From: Bretschneidera sinensis | Lineage: Eukaryota; Streptophyta; Magnoliopsida; Brassicales; Akaniaceae | Direction: 5' to 3' | NCBI GenBank assembly: GCA_023935145.1 | Contig: CM043699.1 | Coordinates: 112,139,036-112,203,035, forward strand | DNA length: 64,000 nucleotides | Shown here: positions 22,398 through 33,599 of the stretch, piece by piece | How positions within the stretch are numbered: position 1 is the stretch's first letter | Layout of the letters: every line of letters starts with the position of its first letter | The notes under the pieces: generated by a model | Database searches by the model: none | Told to the model about the DNA's origin: nothing | What the model saw: only the letters and a program-made list of their open reading frames with translations | Made by a program: the position numbers and the translations under genes

Positions 22398-23770
22398 GTG
22401 AAATTGACCTCTGTGTTATGTATCTTTTATGGACTTAGACTACACAAGATTTTTTTCGCATGTGAGAGGATGTATTAGACAATAAAATAATAATTGGGTC
22501 ATTTTCCACTTTTAAGCTTTTGTGATAATTAGTAACTAATTTTTTCTTAATACTAAGTATAAATTTTTTGCTGGCAATGAAATTTTTAGGTGATTTTGGT
22601 TATAAATTTGATTATTTTGGTTGCAGGGGATTTGTTGGTGTTATTTTCAGTTAAACGATGTATTTTTTCATAGGAAAATTTTTTCACTGAAAACCCTCAA
22701 AAAAAAAAAAGTGGAGGGGATTTAATGTTCCTTTTTATTTTAAAATTTTCAGAATTTTGCAAATATCCTATCCAAACACAACCTTACGATTCTGTCAAAA
22801 AGAATTTAATAATAAATGAACATTTATTTATATCTATTTCATTTATTAACAATTTATTATATTTTCAAACTATCTCACGTGGCAATTTATAATTGGTCTA
22901 ACTTATTAGAGAGAGTCTAATTAAAAAAGTTAACCGAAGGAAGCTATCTAGGGTTAATTAGGATGCGTTTGGGAGTCTTGTCTGTAGCTGCACTGGTGCC
23001 AAAAGAGCTGTGAGAGTGTTTTGTACCAAAAGAGCTGTGAGAAGTGTTGTTACTAAAAGCTCAGTGTAAGGTTTCGTAAATTATCTTGCAAAAGCACGGT
23101 AAAAATGTTGTGATCAACAATAATGTTTGGTAATTGTAATCTTAAAACTGCAAAATTATTATAATAGACATGATTCAAATATATTCAATTTTAATGAATT
23201 ATTTTTTTAATTAAAGAGGTATTCTCTATTAACAAAAAAAAAATTCATTATCTAATAATCATCCACTTTATATTAATAAAATAATTTATAACTTAATAAT
23301 AAAATAATAAATATCTACAATCTTTGTTTTCTTTAGCCACTTCTTTCAAGTGCCACTTCCATGGCTAAACTCGTTGTTTCAACAAAGAGAAATAAGGATT
23401 AAAGGTTTAGATAATTTGAATATATAAGAAGTTAGATGAAAATTAATTAAATATGGTAATGGAAGTTTCGATTTTACATAAAATTCATTAAAACTTTAGG
23501 AGCCACACGATGAAGCACATTTTAAAAACTCCCCTGTCCTTGCTTCTAAAAAAAAGGATTTTTAGCTTTCCTTGGCAGTTATTTTTGGAAAACATATAGT
23601 AGCAAAATTTTACCAAACAGTAATTTTTGGAAAAGAAATCAAATCTATTCTCACTAGCTTTTTTTCTATAAGCAAAAGCTTTCTCAAACACAGCCTTAGA
23701 TTCTTTGCTTCACTGAAAAGAAAAGGATTAGAATTTTTTTTCAAGACTTCAAAATTCTATGCCCTATTTA
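22398..23770. repeat. Segment P2, paralogous to P1, interrupted by a MITE
   Basis: P2 is collinear with 10011-10840 apart from the missing SINE near 22492 and an extra 735-bp MITE at 22961-23695. The matching blocks include TTGTGATAATTAGTAACTAA, GGGGATTTGTTGGTGTTATT and AATTGGTCTAACTTATTA. The unit 2 counterpart is about 48262-49650. Confidence 0.75.
22961..23695. mobile_element. Tourist-like (PIF/Harbinger-type) non-autonomous element
   Basis: The ends are imperfect terminal inverted repeats: GGATGCGTTTGGGAG on the left and GGCTGTGTTTGAGAA read inwards from the right. It is flanked by TTA at 22958-22960 and 23696-23698, the 3-bp target duplication typical of PIF/Harbinger. The paralogous P1 site (near 10797-10803) reads GTTAATTAGACTC without it. 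There is no transposase; the interior is AT-rich with GTGAGA and AAAAGAGCTG repeats near 23000. The unit 2 copy (48828-49572) is about 10 bp longer. Confidence 0.75.
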
Positions 23771-23775
23771 ATTAG

Positions 23776-24689
23776 ATATGATAAATCAAGCAAAGAAGCA
23801 AAAGAGATGTTAAGAGAACTTCATTTTCCGAATGGTGTAGCACTAAGCAAAGACGCTTCTTTGTGTTAGTAGTCGAATCCGATGAGGTTTTACCTCTAAA
23901 ATACAAATACACAACTTTAGTTAAATTGTTTTAAAAAAAAACCAGCAACCAAAGAAAATATAATCCCTTGACTTTGCAAAATAAACAAGGTGTGCTCCAT
24001 TTCTTCTGCTTTGCTTTAGTAGTAAGTTTGTCAAGAATTACAAGCCAGCTTATGAAACTATGCTTAAGAATAGAATTATAAATTTAGTATCTCTTTTTCT
24101 TTTCCTATTTTTCACCATAACCGAAAAAAAGGAAAAATAAAAGGTCCTGTTACATTTCTTTACTTCCATTTGGCTGTTCAGCCTTTTATTGTTGTTGTGT
24201 GAGTAGCACTGCTTTCGATAAGCTGATCGAACTATATACTCTGCATTGACAACACCCAAATCGGAGAAATTTTTATATAGACTTTTTTTAAAAAGCAAAG
24301 CAGAAAATTTAATTTCTAATCATCAAATGCAGTTATTACAAAACTCATCATCTGCAAAAATTCACAAGCACCATAAACCCTAAATACATGCATGGCAGAC
24401 TTACACAGTAGGAAAAATAAAAAAGTAATATAAACTATGTTGTACATGCTGGTAACGGAGAAAACAATGATTCCCAGAACATAACCTGTAAGCAAGTTAA
24501 AAACAAACTCAAAATCTGCACACAAAACCATCAAATAAACTTCACTGCCCATATGATATCCTTTGTGCATTCAGAAGAGAGTTTGCGCTTCTGGAAATCT
24601 GATTCACTGATATAAAACTGATTTGAGATGTAAAAAAAAAAATTAGCATTTTACTGCCATAAGGATATTACGATACATCCATGGACCAG
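23776..24689. other. Stretch without a recognised gene
   Basis: ORFs at 24050-24298 and 24316-24570 (minus) lack domains. The second is hydrophobic. It ends where unit 1 has lost about 61 bp relative to unit 2 (50193-50471), where the frame is longer and includes WQWHETGLPSRFSWDYL. That stretch reads like coding sequence but I do not recognise it. It lies downstream of the LINE RNase H tail on the same strand. Confidence 0.4.
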
Positions 24690-24917
24690 CAACACAATCA
24701 TTCACCTATTACCTGCCATTCCAGTAGATCCATACTTCTAAGTACTCCAGCTTTGGCTAGACCATCACTATATTGATTAGCTTCTCTTGGAATTTTCACA
24801 AATGACACAGCATCAATTTCCTTTAATAAAGTATCAATCTCATTACAAATATGATTATACCTTTAAGGTCAACTATCCGCTGATTTTACCCAACTTAATG
24901 CCACCATAGAATCTGAT
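24690..24917 (-). pseudogene. RNase H-like tail of a LINE, interrupted by an LTR element
   Basis: The minus strand from 24917 encodes SDSMVALSWVKS, then a stop, then RYNHICNEIDTLLKEIDAV, then FVKIPREANQYSDGLAKAGV. This is the pattern of the RNase H domain at the C-terminus of plant LINE polyproteins (D-SM--AL-W, then REAN--SD-LAK-G). Upstream coding sequence is replaced abruptly by the small LTR starting at 24918, probably because that element inserted here. The unit 2 copy is 50616-50843. Confidence 0.55.
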
Positions 24918-25853
24918 TGATGTAGAACAAAAGAAATAAAGATAAAAAACCAAGCTACCCTAGAGATAGGAAAAAGAAGTCAAACTACCTAGGAATTGGG
25001 AAAGAAGCCAGGCTACTCTGGAGGTTGAGGGAAATTGATACCCATATCAATCTGATTTTTATTTATTCAAAGTTAATTGAAAAGTAACGTAAGGATCCCG
25101 TTATATAGGGATCTTTAGGAATCCTAACCTTAAGCTAACACTGTAAATAAAGAAACCATAAACCTAATACAAATTTTCCCTATATTACAAAATTACAAAT
25201 TTACCCCATATTACAAATTACAAACTTGTGATGGGGTACAGTAGAGTATGTGGGCAAGTTTGTAATTTTGTAATGTGGGAACAAATTTGTAATTTTGTAA
25301 TATGGGCAAATTTGTATTAAGATTAGGGTTTCTTTATTTATAGTGTTAACTTAGGGTTAAGATTCCTTAGGGTAGCCTGGCTTCTTTTTCTTATCCCCGG
25401 GGTAGCCTTGTTTTCTATCTCTATTTCTGCTTCTTTATTTATTCTACATCAGTTTGGTATCAGAGCTTAAACAGATCCCCATACTCAAATCCAAAAACAA
25501 ACCCACATATATAGCCATTCCATAAACACTAGTCCAGAATCTGCCCAGACACAGTTTCACGAACCAAACAAAGCCTTAGGCAAAAACTGCTTTAACATCG
25601 AATCGTCGCTCTCCGATCACCACGAGCTGACATTGCCACCACCATTCACCTCACCATGCTTGCCAGGCTACCCTGGAGGTCGAGGGAAATTGATACCCAT
25701 ATCAATCTGATTTTTATTTATGCAAAGTTAATCGAAAAGAAACATAAAGATCTCCTTATATAGGGATTTAGGAATCCTAACCCTAAGCTAACACTGTAAA
25801 TAAAGAAAGTCTAATCCTAATAAAAATTTTCCCCATATTACAAAATTACAAAT
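24918..25853. mobile_element. Cluster of inverted small LTRs around a primer-binding site and leader (unit 1)
   Basis: An LTR in minus orientation starts at 24918 (TGATGTAGAAC) and runs to about 25226. It abuts an LTR in plus orientation that ends TTCTACATCA at 25451, and the two form a long inverted repeat. The plus LTR is followed by TTTGGTATCAGAGC (25453-25466, initiator-Met tRNA primer site) and a leader to 25664. Then comes a minus-oriented LTR piece, from CCAGGCTACCCTGG, that ends where the Sirevirus is inserted (25853). In unit 2 the hairpin loop keeps a purine-rich tract and the minus LTR start; unit 1 has lost about 58 bp there. There are no coding domains in this cluster. Confidence 0.65.
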
Positions 25854-27079
25854 TGTAGACTGAGGTTTCAACCCAAGAGGGGGATGAATTGGGTTTTTAA
25901 AAACTTTCGCGGAATAAATATAAGTTTATAAAAAAAATATAACCAACAAGCAATTAAACAAGTAATGTGCTGTAATTAAAGAGTTTAAGGAGTAGAGAAT
26001 GCAAACTCAGTTTATAGTGGTTCGGCAATATCGGATTCGTTCCAACCCTACGTCCACTCTCTTCAAAGAACCTCCTTGAAGTAATCCACTAAGAAACTTA
26101 GTCGTACAACTTCACCGGTGTTGTACAAACCTTACAATCCCTTCCTCTCGGAAGTTATCCTCTTCCTCTCGGAAGTAATTCCCTTCCTCTCGGAAGTAAT
26201 TCCCTTCCTCTCGGAAGTAATTCCCTTCCTCTCGGAAGTAATTCCCTTCCTCTCGGAAGTAATCTCTTTACAATAAATGCTGTAAAGTAAATGGTAGAAA
26301 GACAACAAATGAAAACTTATACAACTGAATAATGTCTCTCTTTCAAAGTAAAACTTGAAGAATGGCTCAGCAAGAATATTTCAAAGCTTTTTGTATTTCA
26401 AAGAGTAAATGACTTGATTGTGTGTGTTCTTCTCTTTTTGAATGTCTCAAGTCCTCCATTGAATGCTCAATAAAGTGGGTTTATATAGCCATAAATTAAT
26501 ATAGCCGTTAAACTTTAATTTGAATTGAAAAAGCTCAGATTTCGAGTCCCAACGGTCATATATTTTGAACTACCAATCGACTGGGTCTTGATACCAGTCG
26601 ACTGGGTCCTCTTAAAAAATCTCATTTTGAAGGCTTCTGGGGTACCAGTCGACTGGGGACCGTCTGTCCACTTTACCAGTCGACTGGTATGATTCATCCA
26701 GTCGACTGGGGACTCACTGTCCTATATACCAGTCGACTAGTATATGTACCCAGTTGACTTGGTTGTCTTCCAACCCAGTTTTTTCGTTTGAAAAAGTGTT
26801 TAACTTAGAATTGTTTGTTTTAAAAAGTCTTGTTTAAAAAACCTTTTATGTGCGAGCCATCGGACAAGTTTTTCAATGTATAAGTGAGACTTACACTTTG
26901 TTTTAATACCTTAGACCTATACTAGTTCTTCTGTCTTCACTTGAAAGTTTTGATTCAGTTTGAGTTCTTGCACTTTGATCCTTGGTTGAATGCTTTTGTT
27001 GCTTACTACACTTAGATTGTACTGTCAGTATAATAACAGTTGTGTTTTGTCATCATTAAAATACAGGTGAGGGTCAACA
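25854..27079 (-). repeat. Sirevirus 3' LTR, unit 1
   Basis: On the minus strand the LTR starts TGTTGACCC and ends CAGTCTACA. It holds seven palindrome-like GTCGACTGG sites (26570-26760), a TATATAAACC box near 26480-26488, and six copies of a 21-bp unit (CTTCCTCTCGGAAGTAATTCC) at 26140-26272. It is preceded on the minus strand by a purine-rich AAAAAATGGGAGAT at about 27080-27093, a likely polypurine tract. Length is 1226 bp, against 1183 in unit 2; two extra 21-bp units explain most of the difference. Confidence 0.85.
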
Positions 27080-27980
27080 ATCTCCCATTTTTTGATGATG
27101 ACAAAACTAATAAGTGAAAACAGTTTAAAAAACTAAGTATTGGGTTTTTTAGAAAAATTGGACAGAGTTTCCTTTGTTTTTCGAGTAAAACCACCCTGTA
27201 AACAAGTAAACACAGTTTATATATTCAATTCAACCAATCAATATCAAACCTAACCGAACAATAAAACATACATCATATTCTTTTGCAGTAGTGCTCCCTC
27301 TAAATCTATGCACTGATTTCTGTTTACTTGTTTTTTCTCGTTTTCTCATATTTTCTCCCTCATTTTGACAACAGCAATCAAAGGGGATAAAAACTAAAAA
27401 TAAGCTACTTTGCTACCATAGTCATCTAGAGTAGGCTTAAACAAACTTGTACGCAAAAATTTGGCTTTATTCGGAGTTCAAAATCCTTCTCGAGACAAAC
27501 CGGAAGTTTCCATACAAGCACAACCAGTTTCAGAGTGTAAATTTGAATACAAGCAGTTAGAAACTATGCAAGCACATCACAAATAACGAAAATAGGTGCA
27601 TGAAATATATCTAATCATAGATAAGCGATAGATGTATCAGTACTGTACAAAACGAGGCTTCGTAGAGCCGAAAACAGAGTATGAATACACTAAAACATGT
27701 CCGTGCTACAGACTACGAACTGAAAATACTAAGTACATAAAACAGATAGTGAGATGACTCATGGAGCGTGAGAGTCTGAGTTGTCAAGAATAAGATCCCT
27801 AATCTCAGCTAGGGAACTCTCGGTGCGCTCTCAGTGTAGCTCAAAATCATCCCAAAGGTGCTCGATGGAGGAGCTCAACGTCTGGAACCCGAACTGCATA
27901 GTCAGCTGGAGGCTCGTGATAGCCTGAAGTAGATCGTCATATCCAGCCTGACCAACACTCAAGTCACCTATGGGAGGTGC
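27080..27980 (-). other. Sirevirus 3' untranslated stretch between extra ORF and LTR
   Basis: No open frame of note. On the minus strand this follows the acidic tail of the extra ORF and ends at the polypurine tract. A short ORF at 27012-27194 has no motif. In unit 2 a 74-bp tandem duplication lies here (53063-53210). Confidence 0.5.
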
Positions 27981-29009
27981 TCAGGTATCTGTGTCCATGT
28001 CAGCAGTAGCAGTAGTAGCATCCTCATCCTCATCATCATCATCATTGCTCTCATCCTCTCGAATCCGTATGTGCTTCCCGGCCTTCGAATAGATGAAGCC
28101 ATCACAGATTGTGCAACCCATCTTCTTCAGCGAGGAGACATTGATGATGTCCTTCGACCTGATATCCTGAGCCTTGAAGGTAGGGAGAGGCACTCGAAAG
28201 TGCTGGAGTATGAGTGTGATGAGCATCCCATAGGGAAGACACCCAGAGTCGCTCACTTCACCATTAATCATGTTGGCGAGCAGCAGGGGGTATATATTAA
28301 AGTGGTGCTCTATTTTAAGGCACCAAATCAATATTGTATCTATCTTAGATAGATACCCCCTACTCCCTAGTCTCGGGTGGATGGTCTAACTCACTATGAG
28401 GTTGAACAATTTTGAGTCCAGAGGCATATCACTATATGTGTGAAATGTAGTGGGTCTGTACACATAGTTAGGATCGCCCCTGACTGTCTGACAGGCCTCC
28501 TCAACATTGAAATTATCTGGCCATCCATCCAGACTCCATTGGATCCGTCCCACAGGGATCCTCAAAATGCTCACCAAGAGGTCAGTGTTGACCTCAAACT
28601 CCACACCTATGACACTGGTTCTAAATCTCAAAGCCAGTGGACTGGGTTTCACCAAGTTCGCATAGAATTAGTGAATCAGTCTTGGGTAAAAAATTTCATG
28701 CACTCTGACCAGTGAGGTCAGGTGTATTGCTTCAAAATCTAGCAGAATATCAAAGTTTCCATGATGAATAGAGTCGAAGTCGACAACTCTACCCGTCATG
28801 ATCTTCTTGTGGCGCATTGTAAAGTCATACCTTGCTTTTGCCACAGGGCTGGAAAACAGAGACTCATCAAGCTCTGTTCTGGGCTTCTTGATTGATGAGC
28901 CCGCCACACCCTTCCCCCGTATCTCCGGATCCATAGGTTTGGTGGACTTTGGCCTTGTAGGCGCATTTGGTCCCCCAGTTGTGTATTTTACATGGAATTT
29001 ATTGGACAT
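27981..29009 (-). pseudogene. Sirevirus extra ORF downstream of pol (plant transposon protein domain), unit 1
   Basis: A protein of about 343 codons is interrupted by two in-frame stops, at 28668 (after FYPRLIH) and 28386 (after LFNLIVS). The N-terminus is basic and Pro/Thr/Lys-rich with KPRTELD. The middle has GRVVDFDSIHHGNF, then LLDFEAIHL, FYANLV, a V-E-F-V-D-L stretch, and LIWCLKIEHHFNIY. This resembles the conserved putative plant transposon protein domain found beside many LTR retrotransposons. The C-terminus is acidic, DESNDDDDEDEDATT. It lies after RNase H and before the 3' LTR, the place where Sireviruses can carry an extra ORF. Function is unknown. Both stops are shared with unit 2. 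Confidence 0.65.
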
Positions 29010-29235
29010 TTTGGGATAAAGTGGGTTTTTGAAAAAAAGAGTTTTTGGTGGAAATGGAAGATTTCAACCGTAGAAAGTTGAAAATAAGGTTTTGGATGAT
29101 TAGATCGATGTGTTTAGGTGTTATTTTGATGGTTTTTGGGATCAAAATGGCGAAATTTTGTAGAGAGAGAAAGCTAGGGTTTTCGAAAAAGGCGTAAAAA
29201 TCTAAAAAAAATGAACAGTCTATATATAGAATCAT

Positions 29236-29500
29236 GAACAGTCGATTGGATGATAACTAAATTTCAAAAAATTAGTTCCAAACAAGGTCTTCATGTACCA
29301 GTCGACTGGAAGAATTGGCAATGACTTACCAGTCGACTGGTACATACTTACCAGTCGATTGGACCTTCAAGAAAATTTTCAGTCTTGATTCGTAGCACGA
29401 AATTTGTTTATCTATGACATCTTTGAGTGAGGAAGATATTTAAACAATGATTCATACTCTTTCACTATATGTCAAATATGCAAATGATGAATAATGAAGC
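29236..29500 (-). promoter_or_regulatory. GTCGACTGG palindrome cluster between RNase H and extra ORF (unit 1, shortened)
   Basis: Four to five CCAGTCGACTGG-like sites lie at 29238-29366. Unit 2 has about nine at 55250-55516; unit 1 has lost about 150 bp carrying the others. On the minus strand the cluster is just upstream of the extra ORF. It may be a promoter copy derived from U3 of the LTR. Confidence 0.5.
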
Positions 29501-29502
29501 AA

Positions 29503-31680
29503 TCAGACATTCTGTTTATCATAATCCAGCAATCCCATTAACATTCTAATCTTACAAAAACTAGCTTCATTTAGAGGTTTTGTAAGAATGTCAGTTATTT
29601 GATCTTCTGAAGGTATGAATTTTAGTCTTATATCACCTTTTTTAGTATGGTCTCTTAAGAAATGATGTCTAATTTCTACGTGTTTAGTTTTAGAGTGCTG
29701 AATAGGGTTCTTGGTTAGGTTAATAGCACTAGTATTATCACAAAATATCGGAATGCCTTTTAGGTTCATGCCATAGTCTTCTAGTTATTATTTCATCCAT
29801 AACACTTAGGCACAACAACTTCCAGCTGCTACATATTCTGCTTCAACGGCTGATAGTGCAACGGAATTTTGTTTCTTAGAAAACCAAGAGGTTAGCATTG
29901 CACCTTGGTATGTTCCACTTGTGCTTTTTCTATCTAACCTACATCCAGCAAAATCAGCATCTGAATATCCTACAAACTCAAAAGATGAATCTCTAGAGTA
30001 CCATAATCCTATGGTTTGGGTTCTTTGTAGATATCTAAGGATTCTTTTAACTGCAACTACATGTGATTCCTTAGGATTAGCCTAAAATCTAGCACACATG
30101 CATACACTGAACATTATATCAGATTTACTTGCAGTTAAATAAAGTAAAGCACCTATCATGCTTCTATAATATTTAGTATCTACAAATTTACCTCCTTCAT
30201 CAAGATCAAGTTTTGTAGTTATGCTCATAGTAGTTCCAACTTTGAGCTTTCCATCCCGAACCTCTTTAGTAGCTCCTTAATGTACTTTGATTGATTGATG
30301 AAGATGCCTCCTTTTAGTTGTTTGATTTGAAGTCCAAGGAAGTAGGTAAGCTCTTCCATCATGCTCATTTCAAATTCACCTTGCATGCACTTTGCACACT
30401 CTTGACATATAGATTCATTAGTAGCACCAAATATAATATCATCAACATATATTTGGACTATCAAAGTGTCATTTTTGTGAGTTTTTGTGAAGAGAGTTGT
30501 GTCTATTCTACCTCTTACAAAATCATTTTTAATCAAAAATTTGCTTAGCCTTTCATATCATGCCTTTGGAGCTTGTTTCAACCCATATAGAGCTTTAGAA
30601 AGCTTGTAGACATGATTTAGAAGACTAGGATTTTCAAATCCAAGAGGTTGCTCAACATAAACCTCTTCTTCTTCTATAAAGCCATTTAAAAAAGCACTTT
30701 TTACATCCATTTGAAATAATTTGAACTTATTAAAGCATGCAAAGGCTAATAACATTCGAATAGCTTTTAATCTAGCTATGAGAGCATAGGTCTCATCAAA
30801 GTCTATTCCTTCTTCTTGATTATATCCCTTAGCAACTAGTTTAGCCTTGTTTCTAATTACTATTATATTTTCATCCATCTTATTTCTATATACCTATTTA
30901 GTTCCAATTATTGAATGATTCTTAGGTCTTGGAACTAGATTCCAAACATTGTTTCCCTCAAATTAAATTATTTCTTCTTGCATTGCAATTATCCAATCAT
31001 TATCTTTTTTAGCTTCTATAAATGTCTTAGGTTCTACTTGAGACAAATAAGCTACATAATTGCAAATATTTCTAATAGAGGAACGAGTTCTTACCCCTTA
31101 TGAAGGATCACCAATCACTTGATCAATCGGGTGATAATTTACATACCTCCAATCTTTGGGAAGACTATCCTCTAATTGGCTTGTAGATGGTTGGTCCAAA
31201 TTGTGAGTTTTCATCTCTTCATTTTCTTGAGGTGGACTCTCCTTTGGGTCAACAATGGGAGTAGGAGTTTCCGTTCTCCGAATAAAATCTGCATCATCAT
31301 TAAAGGAAACTTCTCTACTACTAATTGGGTTAGACCCATCAAGTGTTACATGTATAGATTCTTCTACCACTAGAATTCTTTTTGTTGAAAACTCTATAAG
31401 TCTTACTAGATGTTGAATATCCTAAAAATATTCATTCATCGGTCTTAGAGTCAAATTTACCCAAGTTAGTTTTATTGCGATTTAGGATGAAGTATTTGCA
31501 ACCAACTGTACGAAAATATGAGATATTAGGCTTTCTACCTTTCCATAGTTCCTATGGAGTGGCCTAATTAAAATTCTATTTAAGATATAGCAAGAGGTGT
31601 TCACCGCTTCAGCCCAAAAGTATTTTGGTAAACTATTTTCACAAAGCATTGTTCTTGAAAATTCTTCTAGAACTCTATTT
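29503..31680 (-). pseudogene. Sirevirus-like Copia pol, 3' part, truncated at integrase (unit 1)
   Basis: On the minus strand this contains the end of integrase (31600-31680) and a spacer with LPKDWRYVNYHPIDQVIGDP (31098-31370). Reverse transcriptase follows at 30225-30878, with KARLVAKGY-like and FLNGFIEEEEVYV blocks and the YVDDIIFG catalytic motif. RNase H is at 29503-29900, with KSTSG, SAVEAEYVA and IPIFCDNTSAINLTKN. Copia pol makes cDNA from element RNA in virus-like particles. The RT frame has an in-frame TGA at 30557-30559 where a Trp is expected after KQAPKA, and further stops lie around SCCA and WMK near RNase H. The element is cut at 31680, where CACTA sequence begins. Confidence 0.85.
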
Positions 31681-32138
31681 TAGTATGTTTTTTGCAACCC
31701 TCCCACAAAGGTTCATCAGAATCTCTCAACATATCATAGAACTTTGCAATATCGAGATTCGGCCCATCTTCCGCATCCCAATTAAAATCTGGCTCAACAG
31801 CATCCATTAGCATGTCCCCAATCCAATTCGTTTCTCCAAAACCTTCTTCCACACAGTCAAATGATTTCGTGGACGGTTCCCCAACCCAGTTAGCTTCCCC
31901 ATAGAGAGACCAATTCTTGTAATAATTAACAAAACCCTTTATGTATGTGTAGGGTAACCTCATCTCAAGTTAGGAACTTGTTCTTACAAACTTTACAAGG
32001 ACACCGAATACTGCCCTCGTGCACAAAACTTACATTCCTATAGGCAATGTTAAGAAATTCTTGAACTCCGCACTCAAATTCCCATGATAGAACATTATCC
32101 ACAACCCGACGGTCCATCCAACTCCGGTCAGCTAACAT
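31681..32138 (-). pseudogene. CACTA TNP2-type transposase, N-terminal part (unit 2)
   Basis: This matches 5507-5964: the start (32138), the transposase-associated domain with CPCKVCKN, and the DEPLWEGCKKHTK block. It stops at 31681, where Sirevirus integrase sequence takes over. The same in-frame break after NKFLT is present. Confidence 0.8.
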
Positions 32139-33599
32139 CGTTCCACCAACTAAAACGATAAAAATTCAAAGTTATTCACATAATTTGCAACTAATGCATG
32201 TTTCTGCTTAATAAATATGTTCTTTCCATTCACTAATAGGTAGAGGTTCTTAACCCATTCAAGAATGCATGATCCATATTGCAGTTAGTTTTCTACATTT
32301 TCTTGTTTCAAGTAAATTTCACCAACATCTCCCCTTAGTTATCCAAGTGCACGACTTAAATTCAGAACTATCCGAAGGAGATAACCCCGAATTCAGTATG
32401 TACCCGGAGAACAGGGAAGAGATGCTACCGAAATTTACTCGAAACAAAACAAACATAGAAAAACTAACTGCAATATGGATCACGTATTCTTAAACTGTCC
32501 ACACTGGACAATCCAAAAATTATTTGAACACAAACACTCTCATCGCAAACATATTAATTGGTAAGCAACAAGAGCATTTATAACACTCAATAATCTCTAG
32601 ACGGGTAATCTAAAGGTAAGACCTAAATTATAAGATTTCAAGTGTCAAAGAAACTTTTAGTGATTCAACCAATCCAATCCTACATACTAATATAGTAATA
32701 TACTTGGTGTATCGTTCTCTTTTGGATGATATCTAACTTACTAACACACTAACCTATAAACTAGCATACAAACTAACATACTAATACACTAACCTACAAA
32801 CTAGCATACAAACAAAGAAACTAACATAATTACTAAATAACATATTAACATACTAACATACAAACTAACTAGCTCACCCACCCACACTCATACACACACC
32901 TACCCCCAATGCACACACACACACTAATAAGGCAAGCATTTAAAATATGTATAAGTCAATCTCATCACATCATACCGGAAGGCATATAATATATATCGGA
33001 TAATTAGTATAGTAAAAATTAGATTAGCATTTCAATAGCTTATGACATAGCTAGTACGTTTAGTAAAATCAAGTGTTACACACATATCTAACTAGTTGAG
33101 GATGCAAGCTAAAGTTCAAGAGGCACTTGAAGGTAAAATTGAGAGTGATGAAACCTTGCAAGAAAATAAGATATAAACATTTTTTAATAACCAAAATTAA
33201 TTCAAACCCCAATAATATCAAAATTGTATATATCAATCATTGTCAACATTTAATAGTTCAATTTAAATTTCACATACTATCAAACTAACGTACTAACAAA
33301 AAATATACCAAAACTATCATATTCTTCTCTTTTTTACTTCTTTTACTTTTTTTTAGTTACTGGTCATCTAAGACTTGATGTGATTCAGAAATTTTATCGA
33401 GCACACTCAAGATCTACATGATAATAATTTTGCCTCCTTAATGAAGATTTATATGATTACAAATAAAATACTTAGAAATCTAAATACAAGGATGAATCAA
33501 ATAACATATAGTGAGTAAGAAATCATACAAAGCGATTGCTTATACCACCCATTAATTCTTATCCATCGGTTTCTTACCACTATACCCTTTGTGGTTAAG
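32139..33599. other. AT-rich spacer (unit 2)
   Basis: Counterpart of 5965-7425 with the CTAACATAC-type simple repeat at about 32720-32890. No supported gene. Confidence 0.6.

Larger units (their letters stand above)
5507..31680. repeat. Unit 1 of a ~26.17-kb direct tandem duplication
   Basis: The base after the boundary (T5507, in ...ACTTAGTATG) aligns with T31681 of unit 2, an offset of 26174. From there the two units are collinear to the Sirevirus integrase, where 31673 aligns with 57841 (offset 26168). By eye about five to seven substitutions occur per 500 bp near 5830-6480, roughly 1%. Larger differences are copy-specific indels: a 328-bp duplication at 19973-20628, a small templated insertion near 17040, deletions near 24540, 25230 and 29235, and different repeat numbers in the LTR. 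Confidence 0.93.

Noticed and set aside
28071..28352. Plus-strand ORFs opposite the Sirevirus extra ORF
   Set aside because: They lie antisense to a recognisable transposon protein and show no domain of their own.
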